Below are positions 8,587-16,801 of a stretch of DNA of 64,000 bases, in pieces. The position numbers and the translations under genes were made by a program. The stretch is from Xanthomonas hyacinthi (lineage in GTDB: Bacteria > Pseudomonadota > Gammaproteobacteria > Xanthomonadales > Xanthomonadaceae), in assembly GCF_009769165.1 (NCBI RefSeq), contig NZ_CP043476.1:496001-560000 (forward strand), written 5' to 3'. The notes below the pieces were generated by a model. The model saw only the letters and a list, made by a program, of their open reading frames with translations, did not search any database and was not told the DNA's origin. Numbering within the stretch: position 1 is the first letter of the stretch; every line of letters starts with the position of its first letter.

Positions 8587-11364
8587 TCAGAACTCCCAGC
8601 GCAACTTGCCCCAGGCGTAGCGCCCGACCGTGTTGTACGTGGACGCATCGGTATTGGAGGCGTTGGAGTAATAGCCGTAGTAGAGCGGCGGCTTCTTGTC
8701 GAAGACGTTGTCCACGCCCAACGACGCGCTCAGGTGTGCCTTCTCGAACTTCCGGCTCACCGAAACATCGTGATAGATGTAGACCGGCACGCCGAAATAG
8801 ACGCACGTGCCGCTGGCATCGGTGTTGTAGCAATAGCCTTCGAAGGCACTGCCGACGGTGCTGTGGCCGACGTAACGGGCCGTCCAGCTCGCATGCCACT
8901 GCGCGTAGTCCCAACCGACATTGAGGTTGGCGCGCCAGCGCGGCAGGTTGCCGCCGGTGCCGGAGGTCTCGCCGACGTAGTTGTGGCCGTCGTCGCCGAC
9001 CAGGTACTCGGACATGTAGGTCGCGTCCAGGCCGAGGCGGAAATTGCCCCAGCGTTCGGTGTCCCACTGGTACTTGGTGGCGAAGTCGTAGCCGCGGATC
9101 TGCACCTGGTCGTAGTTGATCGCATACGGCACGGTGACGCTGCTCAGCTGGCCGGTGGAACTGCGTTGCACCAAGGCGCAGAAGCGCGCGTCGCCCTTGT
9201 AGCACTGCTCCAACACATAGGTGTAGTCGGTGCCGGAAATCATGTTGGTCAACTCGACGCGCCACGCGTCCAGGTTGGCCGAGAAGCCCGGCAGCCACTC
9301 GGGATCGTAGACCAGGCCCACATCGTAGGAATGGCCGGACTCGGGCTTCAGATCGAACCCGGCGTTGGCGTCGCCGGTGACGTACACCTTCATCGTCCCG
9401 GTGTTGACGAAGCTGCCGTCGGTGGGCACGTTCCGGCACGCCCCGGCCGGGGCGCCACCGGTGTAGCCCTCGCACGGATCGGTATAGCTGCCGACATCGT
9501 TGGTGCCCTGGTACGGCGAGCCGTACAGGTCGCCCAGCCCCGGCGCGCGGAACACCTGCGCGGCGGTCCCGCGCACCAGCAGGTCGGCGATCGGGCGCCA
9601 CTCCAGCGCCAGCGAACTGTTGGTGGTGCCGCCCCAGGCGCTGTAGTTGGAATAGCGGCTGCCGATGTCCAGGCTCAACGAGTGCACCAGCGGCAGATCC
9701 TTCAACAGCGGCACCAGCAACTCGACATAGACTTCCTTGATGCTCTCGTCGTGGCCCTGCCGCATGATGCAGCCGTCCATGTAGTCGCAGGCGCCGAACG
9801 CATCGGCCATCGCCACCGAACTCTGCGTGCCCTGGTGGAAATCGTTCTTGCGGTACTCGGCGCCGAACGCGGCCTGCAGGTCGCCCGCCGGTAGCGCGAA
9901 CAGCGTACCGTTGAGCGCCAGGTTGACGTTCTTGCTGGTGCTCTCGTCCTTCAGATCGACCGGCAACAAGGTCGAGTTCAGCGCGGCGATGGTGGCCGGA
10001 TCGGACAGGTTGAAGACGTTGTCGTTCTGCATGACCTCGGCCAGCTCGGAGGTCACCGCAAAGCCATAGCGCACCAGCTTGTCCTTGTACTTGGCGTAGC
10101 CGACGCTGGCATCCCACTGCCAACTGGAATCGCCGAACGCGCCGTGCAGGCCGGCGACCAGGTTGGTCTGCGCCATCGATGAGACATACTTGCGGCTGAA
10201 CAGCGGGGAACGCAGGTAGTAGTCGCTCAGATCGGAGCCGAACGGGTTGTAGGGATTGGCGGCGATGTCCACGCCGAGCGAACTGGCGCTGATGCCATAG
10301 GGCTGCAGATGCGAGGTGGTCTTGCTGTGCGTCCACAGCAGATCGACGTAGGCCTGGATGCTGTCGGTCAGATCGTAGGTGGCGCGCATGGTGAAGTTGG
10401 TGCGCTCCACCGGGGTGATCATGTACTGCGTGTCGTAGTAGTTGTACCTGTCGCCCGACTCGCTGCCGAAGGTATGGAAATCGGCGGCAGTCAGCGTGCC
10501 GGCGCCGAGGTTGCTGTTCGGGGTGAGCCTGGAGCCGTCGCTGAGCACGGCGCGGGTATTGCTACCGCTCATGCTGCCGATGACGCCGTTGGTGTAGCTG
10601 AGCTGGCTCTGCGAGAAGCTGCGATCGCGGTTGTACAGCGCGTTCTGCGAGTTGTGGCTCAGCCCCAGCATCACGCTGCCGCGCTCCCAGGTCTTGCCCC
10701 ACTCCAGATCGAAATTGCGGCGGATGCCGTCGCCGTGGCCGCTGATGCCGTAGTCGGTCTCCAACGCGGCGCCGTTGTAGCCCTTCTTGAGGATGATATT
10801 GACCACGCCGCCGATGGCATCGGAGCCGTAGATCGCCGAGGCGCCGGCGGTCAGCACTTCGATATGGTCGATCATCGAGGCCGGAATCGAATTGAGGTCC
10901 ACGCCCGGACTGGCGCTGACGCTGCTCGCCGGACCGCTCATGCGGTGGCCGTTGAGCAGTACCAGGGTCCGCTCCGGCCCCAGGCCGCGCATCGACACCA
11001 GCGCGCGGCCATGACTGAAGCCGCTGTTGATCGAGGTATTGGCCTGGTAGCCCGCCATCACCGACATGTTCTGCAGCAGTTCGCCGACGGTGGACTTGCC
11101 ACTGTCTTCGATGCGCTGGCGGTCGATGGTGACCACCGGGCTGGCCGTCTCCACGTCCACGCGGCGGATATGCGAGCCGGTCACGGTGACGGTGTCGAGC
11201 GTGCTGGCCGCAGTATCGGTGGACCTGTCCTCCTGCGCCAGGGCGCACGGCGCGATAGCAGCAAGCGCCAACGCGGTGCCGATCGCGGCGGCCAGCGGAC
11301 GCGGCCGCTGCGACCAGCGCAGGCGGATGGAAGGCGATGCAACGCGGGCAGACAAAGACGACAT
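8587..11364 (-). CDS. TonB-dependent outer-membrane receptor
   Basis: A 925-residue receptor importing ligands across the outer membrane with TonB energy. Residues 1-41 form a long signal peptide with a basic n-region (ending ALAQ). A TonB-box-like DTVTVTGS and the plug domain follow (about 60-180, with LVLLNGHRM and YGSDAIGGVVNI), then a 22-strand type barrel ending in a C-terminal Phe (LRWEF). I chose the ATG at 11362-11364 over a longer frame (to 11544) because AAAGGAG lies seven bases upstream and the signal peptide then starts correctly. It is the first gene of a run with two glycosidases and an S9 peptidase, so the ligand is probably an oligosaccharide or glycopeptide. That substrate is inferred from context. 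Confidence 0.93.
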   Translation of the reverse strand: MSSLSARVASPSIRLRWSQRPRPLAAAIGTALALAAIAPCALAQEDRSTDTAASTLDTVTVTGSHIRRVDVETASPVVTIDRQRIEDSGKSTVGELLQNMSVMAGYQANTSINSGFSHGRALVSMRGLGPERTLVLLNGHRMSGPASSVSASPGVDLNSIPASMIDHIEVLTAGASAIYGSDAIGGVVNIILKKGYNGAALETDYGISGHGDGIRRNFDLEWGKTWERGSVMLGLSHNSQNALYNRDRSFSQSQLSYTNGVIGSMSGSNTRAVLSDGSRLTPNSNLGAGTLTAADFHTFGSESGDRYNYYDTQYMITPVERTNFTMRATYDLTDSIQAYVDLLWTHSKTTSHLQPYGISASSLGVDIAANPYNPFGSDLSDYYLRSPLFSRKYVSSMAQTNLVAGLHGAFGDSSWQWDASVGYAKYKDKLVRYGFAVTSELAEVMQNDNVFNLSDPATIAALNSTLLPVDLKDESTSKNVNLALNGTLFALPAGDLQAAFGAEYRKNDFHQGTQSSVAMADAFGACDYMDGCIMRQGHDESIKEVYVELLVPLLKDLPLVHSLSLDIGSRYSNYSAWGGTTNSSLALEWRPIADLLVRGTAAQVFRAPGLGDLYGSPYQGTNDVGSYTDPCEGYTGGAPAGACRNVPTDGSFVNTGTMKVYVTGDANAGFDLKPESGHSYDVGLVYDPEWLPGFSANLDAWRVELTNMISGTDYTYVLEQCYKGDARFCALVQRSSTGQLSSVTVPYAINYDQVQIRGYDFATKYQWDTERWGNFRLGLDATYMSEYLVGDDGHNYVGETSGTGGNLPRWRANLNVGWDYAQWHASWTARYVGHSTVGSAFEGYCYNTDASGTCVYFGVPVYIYHDVSVSRKFEKAHLSASLGVDNVFDKKPPLYYGYYSNASNTDASTYNTVGRYAWGKLRWEF

Positions 11365-11718
11365 CGGATTCTCCTTTGGGCTGCGATGGCCACCGGTCGG
11401 CAGCCACGGCAAGCCGATCCAGGGACAGCCACGCCGAGCGCAAGCGGTCGTTGGCGAAGGGAGTGAGGCGGGACGCCGTACGCAGCAACCGCGCTGGGTG
11501 GGAGATCCCAACGCCGCTAATGCGACAACGCTAAAAGGGTCCACGGCGCTGCGTCCGGCAGCCTGTCCATCGTGCAGAAATCTCCCCCATGGATATCACC
11601 GCATGGACACAATATGCGCGTAGCGTAGTCGGGCTGTCTTGTCGTATTTATCGGCGAAACGTGCGGAATATCGCACTGAATCGCGCACGCCGGGGCATTT
11701 CTCCAACGCTTTCGCCAC
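11365..11718. other. Intergenic leader of the TonB-receptor operon
   Basis: This 354-base gap lies between the stop of the Tat glycosidase gene and the receptor start. An in-frame extension of the receptor runs through 11365-11544 but has Arg/Cys-rich composition and no ribosome site, so I treat it as noncoding. The AT-richer part (about 11600-11690) is the likely promoter region. I could not assign a confident -35/-10 pair or operator. Confidence 0.4.
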
Positions 11719-14079
11719 TCAGCCGTAGGCGGCCGCAATCGTCATTTGCCGCGCTGCGCCGGCGGGCACCCGCACGCGTTCGTTGCGCGGGCCGGACAGC
11801 GCCACCGCGCGCCCGTCGATCAGCACCTCGCGCAGCTGCGTGCCGGCCGGCACGCGCAGGGTCAGCCAGGTGCGTGCCGGCGCCTGCTCAGGCAACGCCA
11901 GCGTGCCGTCGATGCGCTTGCGCGCCGGATCGCCGCGCAGGGTCAGCGACACCGCGCCCCAGCGGGTCGGTGCGGCCTGGATCGCGATCGGCTCGCCGCT
12001 GCCCAGCCAGTCGCGCGGCAGCGCGCGCGCCAGGAACAGCTCTTCGCCGGCGCTGTCCTCGAACACCAGCATCCAGCGCAGCAGCAGCGGGATGGTCATC
12101 TGCGCCGGGATGCAGAACAGCGGCATGCCGCCGGTGATGCCGCTGACCTCGCCCGCGGTCCAGCTGCCGCGCGTATGCACGTGGTAGCGGTGCGCGTACA
12201 GGAACAGCAGGTATTCCTCGATCCGGTCCAGGCGCAACAGCTGCTGCGCGTAGCCGTAGGAAATGAAGCCGAGCAGGTCGCGCCCTTCCGGGGTGGGCGG
12301 GGCGATGTTGCCGACCACGCCCAGGCTGGTGCCGCCATGGCCGCGCACGCAATCGATGACCAGGTGCGCGAGATCGTCGGGCAGCACGTCGGCCTGCAGC
12401 AGTTCGGCGTAGGCGCGGTGCGGCCAGCCCTGTTCGCTGGGTGTCTCCTGCTGCAGCGACTGGCGGAAGGTCAGCTTCACTCCCGGCAGCGGGCCGATGT
12501 AGGGCGGGGTCAGGTCGCGGCGGATATTGGCGCGCAGGGTCTTGTGCAGTTGCGCGGTCAGTTGCTGCGCGCGCCGCCGCCACTGCGCCGCGGCGGCTTG
12601 CGCGCCCGGCCCGGCGATCGCGGTCCACACCGCGGCGATGTCCTGCCAACCACGGATCGCCAGCGCGCTGTTGGCGTAGTACGGCTTCCACCACAGGGTC
12701 GGATCCGGGAACAGGCAGGCGTCGGATTCGTTCCAACCATGGATCAGGCCGTACCCAGGCGCCTTCGCCGGCAGCTTCAGGCTGGCGTCGTGCAGTTCCA
12801 GCAGGACCTGCACCGTCGCTTCGATCTTGCCGCGGTGCTTACGCAGCAGCGCCGCATCGCCGGTGTAGCGCAGGTAGCGGGCCAGCAGCGACAGGGTCAG
12901 GCCGAACTGGCCGGTCTCCGCGCCGCGCATGTTGACCATGCCGTCGTCCTGCACGAAGTCGCTGAAATAGCCGTCCAGCACCGCCGCGGCCTGGGCGAAG
13001 CGGCCCCATTCCAGGTTCGCGTACAGCGAGCTGGTGAAGGTGTCCTGGAAGCCGTCGTATTCGTTGCCGTAGTAGTCGCGATCGACCGCGCCGTACTTCG
13101 GATAGGTGCCGCCGGGGCGTACCACCAGTTCGCGGGCGAAGGCGAAGCGCGCCATGTCGCTCCAACTGGGGTCGGGCAGCCGCGCCTGCACGGTGTCGGC
13201 GAGCAGGCCCTGCCAGTAGCCGGCGAAGGCGAGCAGGCCGCGGTAGAAGTCCTCGGCGCTGCGCGGGCCGCGCCGCGGCGGGTAGTCGGGATAGCTGTAG
13301 CCGTACACCACCTTGGTCACCTGGCCGTGCTCGACCAGCGCGCTGCGGTGCCAGGTCTGCACGATGAAGCGATCGGTGGCGAGCACGTCGGCGAACAGCA
13401 GCACGTCGTAGTAGCGGCCCGCGCCGGCCGCCACCACCTTGCGCACCGCCGGCATCCAGCCGCCGATCAGGCCTTCGTGGCGGCGTGCGACGAGGTCGGC
13501 CTTGCCCAGCTCGGGAAAGGCGTGCAGCGCGCGATAGGCGCGGGTGCGGCCGTCCGGATACACCGGCATGGTGTCGGCGCATTCGCGGGTGCCGACGAAG
13601 GTGGTCCACGGCAGGCGCCCGTTGTCGTCCTTGGGATCCAGTTGCGAGGCCGGCGGCGGCGCCGCGTCGCGCACTTCGTCGGCGCGCGGGTCGCCGTCGC
13701 GCAGCAGGCGGTCGGCGAGCAGGTCGGCCTCGGCCAGCGCCACCTCGGCCAGCTGCATGCCGAAATACGGCGCCTGCGCGGCGGGATAGACCGGTTCGGT
13801 ACGCTTGCCGAGCACCAGCGCGCCGCCGGGGCCGAGCAGGGTCAGGTCGCCATCGGCGCTGCGCAGGTCTTCGTACACCTGCCACTGCGCGCCGGCGTCG
13901 ACGAAGCGGCATTGCAGGGTGTGCCCGGCGAGCGCGTCGGCGGCCAGCGGCTGCAGCCGCGGCGCGGCCGGCGCTGGCGGCGCGGCGTTGGCGGGCGCGG
14001 CGATGCCGCCGGCGAGCGCTTCGACCCCGGCTACCGCGCCGACCGCCAGCCCCTGGCGCAGGAAATCTCTCCGATCCAT
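11719..14079 (-). CDS. Tat-exported six-hairpin glycosidase-like protein
   Basis: A 786-residue protein with a twin-arginine signal (MDRRDFLRQG, then a hydrophobic stretch and cleavage near ANA at residue 32), so it is exported folded. The central part (about 290-660) has the repeated helical pairs and aromatic/acidic motifs of six-hairpin glycosidases (EYDGFQDTF, HGWNESDACLF, WTAGEVSGITGG). A beta-sandwich cap closes the C terminus. It lacks the adjacent CC zinc motif of GH127, so it is not a HypBA1-type beta-L-arabinofuranosidase. It lies upstream of the TonB receptor on the same strand with a 354-base gap, so it could be co-regulated. The substrate is unknown. Confidence 0.75.
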   Translation of the reverse strand: MDRRDFLRQGLAVGAVAGVEALAGGIAAPANAAPPAPAAPRLQPLAADALAGHTLQCRFVDAGAQWQVYEDLRSADGDLTLLGPGGALVLGKRTEPVYPAAQAPYFGMQLAEVALAEADLLADRLLRDGDPRADEVRDAAPPPASQLDPKDDNGRLPWTTFVGTRECADTMPVYPDGRTRAYRALHAFPELGKADLVARRHEGLIGGWMPAVRKVVAAGAGRYYDVLLFADVLATDRFIVQTWHRSALVEHGQVTKVVYGYSYPDYPPRRGPRSAEDFYRGLLAFAGYWQGLLADTVQARLPDPSWSDMARFAFARELVVRPGGTYPKYGAVDRDYYGNEYDGFQDTFTSSLYANLEWGRFAQAAAVLDGYFSDFVQDDGMVNMRGAETGQFGLTLSLLARYLRYTGDAALLRKHRGKIEATVQVLLELHDASLKLPAKAPGYGLIHGWNESDACLFPDPTLWWKPYYANSALAIRGWQDIAAVWTAIAGPGAQAAAAQWRRRAQQLTAQLHKTLRANIRRDLTPPYIGPLPGVKLTFRQSLQQETPSEQGWPHRAYAELLQADVLPDDLAHLVIDCVRGHGGTSLGVVGNIAPPTPEGRDLLGFISYGYAQQLLRLDRIEEYLLFLYAHRYHVHTRGSWTAGEVSGITGGMPLFCIPAQMTIPLLLRWMLVFEDSAGEELFLARALPRDWLGSGEPIAIQAAPTRWGAVSLTLRGDPARKRIDGTLALPEQAPARTWLTLRVPAGTQLREVLIDGRAVALSGPRNERVRVPAGAARQMTIAAAYG

Positions 14080-14338
14080 GTCCCGTCCCCGATGAGCAAT
14101 AGCGCATCATCGTGCGCTGCAGGGGCGGCGAGGTCTTGTGTGCTGTGTCGAGGACCGGTGCGGAAAATTGCATAGCTTTGGTTGGCGCAACGGTGGCTGC
14201 ACCATGCTTCGCGCGTACTGTCAGGGTTAAACAAGAGCAGGTGCGCGAGGCTTCGCTCGTACCCTCATCCGCCCCTGCGGGGCACCTTCCCCCGAGAAGG
14301 GGGCCATGGTCCCGATGGGAGAAGGAACGGCCGGCTAG
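14080..14338. other. Intergenic region with a partial repeat copy
   Basis: No gene is supported. The second half (from about 14240) is a diverged, partial copy of the 140-base repeat unit that follows, with the core accctcatccgcccc and a gggagaagg arm. The first part would contain the promoter of the Tat-exported glycosidase gene. No convincing promoter was identified. Confidence 0.4.
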
Positions 14339-14758
14339 CCCCTCTCCCACCGGGAGAGGGGTTGGGGTGAGGGTCCGGCGCGAAGCGTCTCGCGGAGTTG
14401 GGTGCACGAGGCTGCGCCCGTACCCTCATCCGCCCCTTCGGGGCACCTTCTCCCGAGGGGAGAAGGGACAGCCGCTAGCCCCTCTCCCACCGGGAGAGGG
14501 GTTGGGGTGAGGGTCCGGCGCGAAGCGTCTCGCGGAGTTGGGCGCACGAGGCTGCGCCCGTACCCTCATCCGCCCCTTCGGGGCACCTTCTCCCGAGGGG
14601 AGAAGGGACAGCCGCTAGCCCCTCTCCCACCGGGAGAGGGGTTGGGGTGAGGGTCCGGCGCGAAGCGTCTCGCGGAGTTTGGCGCATGAGGCTGCGCACG
14701 TACCCTCATCCGCCCCTGCGGGGCACCTTCTCCCGATGGGAGAAGGGAGCGCCGTGGC
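14339..14758. repeat. Three tandem copies of a 140-base palindromic repeat
   Basis: Units begin at 14339, 14479 and 14619 and are nearly identical. Each opens with the hairpin CCCCTCTCCC-ACC-GGGAGAGGGG, continues with ttggggtgagggt and a cgaagcgtctcgcgg stretch, then has an inverted copy of the outer arm (accctcatccgcccc) ending in a gggagaagg arm. The unit is related to elements at 20863-21256 and 34716-34889, so this is a dispersed family with one local tandem amplification. Units encode no consistent protein and show no CRISPR-like short repeat/spacer pattern. The array ends one base before the stop of the flagellar-like gene. Confidence 0.9.
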
Positions 14759-14759
14759 C

Positions 14760-15068
14760 TCAGGCCAGGACGTTGAGCAGGCTGCCGATGGTGTCGTCTG
14801 CCGCGCGCAGCACCCGCGCGTTGGCCTGGAAATCGTTGCGCGCGGACAGCCCGCCGACCATGTCCTCGACCAGATCGCTGCCCTCGCCGCCCGCCGCCTG
14901 CACCTGCGCCACGACGCCGCCGCCGGCGGTTTCCTGGTTGGCCGTCACCTGCCGCTGGAAACCTTCGGTGGCGGCGTTGGCGACATTGTGCGCGCGCGCC
15001 TGCAGGCCGGCGGCGGCGGCGCGCATGCCGGACAGGGCGATCGAGGACACCGAGGCGATGGAACTCAT
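14760..15068 (-). CDS. Mini flagellar rod/hook-family protein
   Basis: A 102-residue protein with both conserved ends of the flagellar axial family (FlgB/C/E/F/G) and almost no core between. The N-terminal segment has the SGMRAAAAGL...NVANAAT pattern of the Flg_bb_rod signature. The C-terminal segment (EDMVGGLSARNDFQANARVL, then an amphipathic helix) resembles the Flg_bbr_C heptad helix. Full rod proteins are about 135-260 residues. No other flagellar genes are nearby. It may be a degenerate axial protein or a small independent one. The sequence resemblance is clear, the function is not. Confidence 0.7.
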   Translation of the reverse strand: MSSIASVSSIALSGMRAAAAGLQARAHNVANAATEGFQRQVTANQETAGGGVVAQVQAAGGEGSDLVEDMVGGLSARNDFQANARVLRAADDTIGSLLNVLA

Positions 15069-15139
15069 GTGCGTTTGCTCGTCGGGCGGCCGGGTTGCGG
15101 CCGCAAGGTCAGTAGGTTCCCACGGTCACCCGCAGCACG

Positions 15140-16801
15140 TTAGGGATCGGCGCGCCGGAAGTTGAGCCCGTAGTCGGTCTCGTCGCCGTTCAACAGGCGC
15201 ACGAACCGCCACTGCCCATCGACGTAGCGGCCCTGCTCCACGCGCAGCAGTTGCCCGTATTTGCCATCGGCACGGTCGCGCACAAATTCAACGCGGGCGT
15301 TGAAACCTGTGACCAGGAACACGTTTTGCTGCAATTCCAGCACCAGCGCGCGGCCGTCGTGCTGCGGCGTGCCGGGCAGGATCGCCGGCGCCTCGCCCCA
15401 GCCCGGCGCGCCGAACGACACCTGCGCCTGCCATGCGCCGAAGCGCAGGCTCTGCTTCGGCACCCCGGCCTTCTCGACGGCTGCCTGCAACGTGCCGGCG
15501 AAAGCGCCGGCGGCCAGTTCGCGCTGCAGCGGCGCCAGCAGGCCGAAGCCGGCCGCGTGCGCGGCGATCGCGGCCTGGTTCTCCGGCGTGTCCTCGTTGC
15601 CGTCGATGCCGAACACCGAAAAGCCGATGCCGCCGCGGCCGAGCACGTGGAAGTGGTACGGCGCAGTGGCCGCCTCGAAACCGGTCTCCGAGACCCAGGC
15701 CGGATTGTCGGCGCGCGCGTACTGGCCGATCACCTTGGTGTATTCGTCGTAGTCGCTGGTGTAGATGTCGGTGCCGATGAAGTCGATCGCCGGCGTGGCC
15801 AGCCGCCACAGCTCGAATACGTTCCAGGTGGCGCCGCCGGCCGGGTATTCCTCGCCCGGCTTGGTGCGGCCCTTGTAGCGCAGCCAGGTGTTCACGTACA
15901 GCGGCAGCGGATACGCGGCCTTGCCGGCGGCGGCGACCTGCTGGATGTAGCTGGCATTGCTCCAGGCGCTGAACATTTCCTCGGCATCGCTGCCGAACAC
16001 CTGGCTCCAGTTGCCGGCCGGCTTGCCCAGCCGCTGCAGCAGCTGCGCAGGCACTGCGGCATTGAACGCACGCTCGCCGGCGGCGCCATGGTCGCGCACG
16101 GTGCCGATCGCGCCGGGTTCGTTCTGCACCTGCACCGCGATCACCGTGTAGCGGCCGGCGTCGATCTTGCGCAGGTGCTGCATCAGCGCGGCGAAGGCGC
16201 GCGCGTCGGCCTGCACGTTGGCGGCCGCATGCGGCGACAGCACATCCACCGGTTCGCCCTTGGCATCGCGCATGCGCGGATACGTGGCCGGATCGCGCTT
16301 GATCCACTCCGGCACGTAGTGCATCTGCCCGTTCTTCCAGGTACCGAACCACAGCACGATCAAACGCAGCCCGCGCGCACGGCTGTGCTCGACCAGTGCA
16401 TCGACGTTGCGGTAGTCGTAGCGGCCCGGCTCCGGTTCGAACTGCTCCCAGTACACCGGCGCCTCGACCGTGTTGGCGTGCAGCGCCTGCACCGCGTCCA
16501 GCGCCTGCGGCAACACCTGCGGCCAGGCGCTGGAGTTGTGCAGCTGCGCGGCCATGATGCTGTACGGCGCGCCATCGACGAACAGCGCGTGGTGGCCGTC
16601 GCGGCTGACGTAGCGGGGCATTTCTTCGGCGTGAGCGAGCAGTGGCAGCAGCATGGCCAGCACGGCGTACCGGACGATTGACGATGCTTTATGTAGGAGC
16701 GGCTTCAGCCGCGACACCGGCGCCGGACGGATTCTGGTTTTGGAAACATCTGTCGCGGCTGAAGCCGCTCCTACAGGGATGTGCGGATGGCGGTCGGTCA
16801 T
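15140..16801 (-). CDS. GH35-like beta-galactosidase with DUF5597-type C terminus
   Basis: A 553-residue secreted TIM-barrel glycosidase. Candidate catalytic residues are Glu228 (acid/base, in VQNEPG) and Glu372 (nucleophile, in WVSETG). The C-terminal beta domain (about 430-553) resembles DUF5597. The ATG overlaps the TGA of the upstream S9 peptidase gene (ATGA), which supports this start. The n-region is odd: residues 10-37 are translated from a 25-base perfect inverted repeat (16692-16775), giving a long basic leader before the hydrophobic core (VLAMLLPLLAHA, cleaved before EEMP). A shorter GTG or ATG start inside the core would lack a basic n-region. Beta-galactose removal from plant glycans is inferred from family. 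Confidence 0.85.
   Translation of the reverse strand: MTDRHPHIPVGAASAATDVSKTRIRPAPVSRLKPLLHKASSIVRYAVLAMLLPLLAHAEEMPRYVSRDGHHALFVDGAPYSIMAAQLHNSSAWPQVLPQALDAVQALHANTVEAPVYWEQFEPEPGRYDYRNVDALVEHSRARGLRLIVLWFGTWKNGQMHYVPEWIKRDPATYPRMRDAKGEPVDVLSPHAAANVQADARAFAALMQHLRKIDAGRYTVIAVQVQNEPGAIGTVRDHGAAGERAFNAAVPAQLLQRLGKPAGNWSQVFGSDAEEMFSAWSNASYIQQVAAAGKAAYPLPLYVNTWLRYKGRTKPGEEYPAGGATWNVFELWRLATPAIDFIGTDIYTSDYDEYTKVIGQYARADNPAWVSETGFEAATAPYHFHVLGRGGIGFSVFGIDGNEDTPENQAAIAAHAAGFGLLAPLQRELAAGAFAGTLQAAVEKAGVPKQSLRFGAWQAQVSFGAPGWGEAPAILPGTPQHDGRALVLELQQNVFLVTGFNARVEFVRDRADGKYGQLLRVEQGRYVDGQWRFVRLLNGDETDYGLNFRRADP
16692..16775. repeat. Perfect 25-base inverted repeat (REP family B) inside a coding leader
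   Basis: The arms at 16692-16716 (tgtaggagcggcttcagccg then cgaca) and 16751-16775 are exact reverse complements around a 34-base loop. Related imperfect copies occur at 19161-19228, 41731-41786 and 48737-48805. This copy lies within the 5' end of the GH35-like gene if that gene starts at the overlapping ATG. Confidence 0.92.

Noticed and set aside
11719-14079. GH127 (HypBA1-type) assignment for the Tat glycosidase
   Set aside because: The zinc-binding CC motif of that family is absent, so the hydroxyproline-glycan hypothesis is not supported by this gene alone.
14339-14758. CRISPR array
   Set aside because: The repeats are 140 bases with no short repeat/variable spacer structure and no cas genes nearby.
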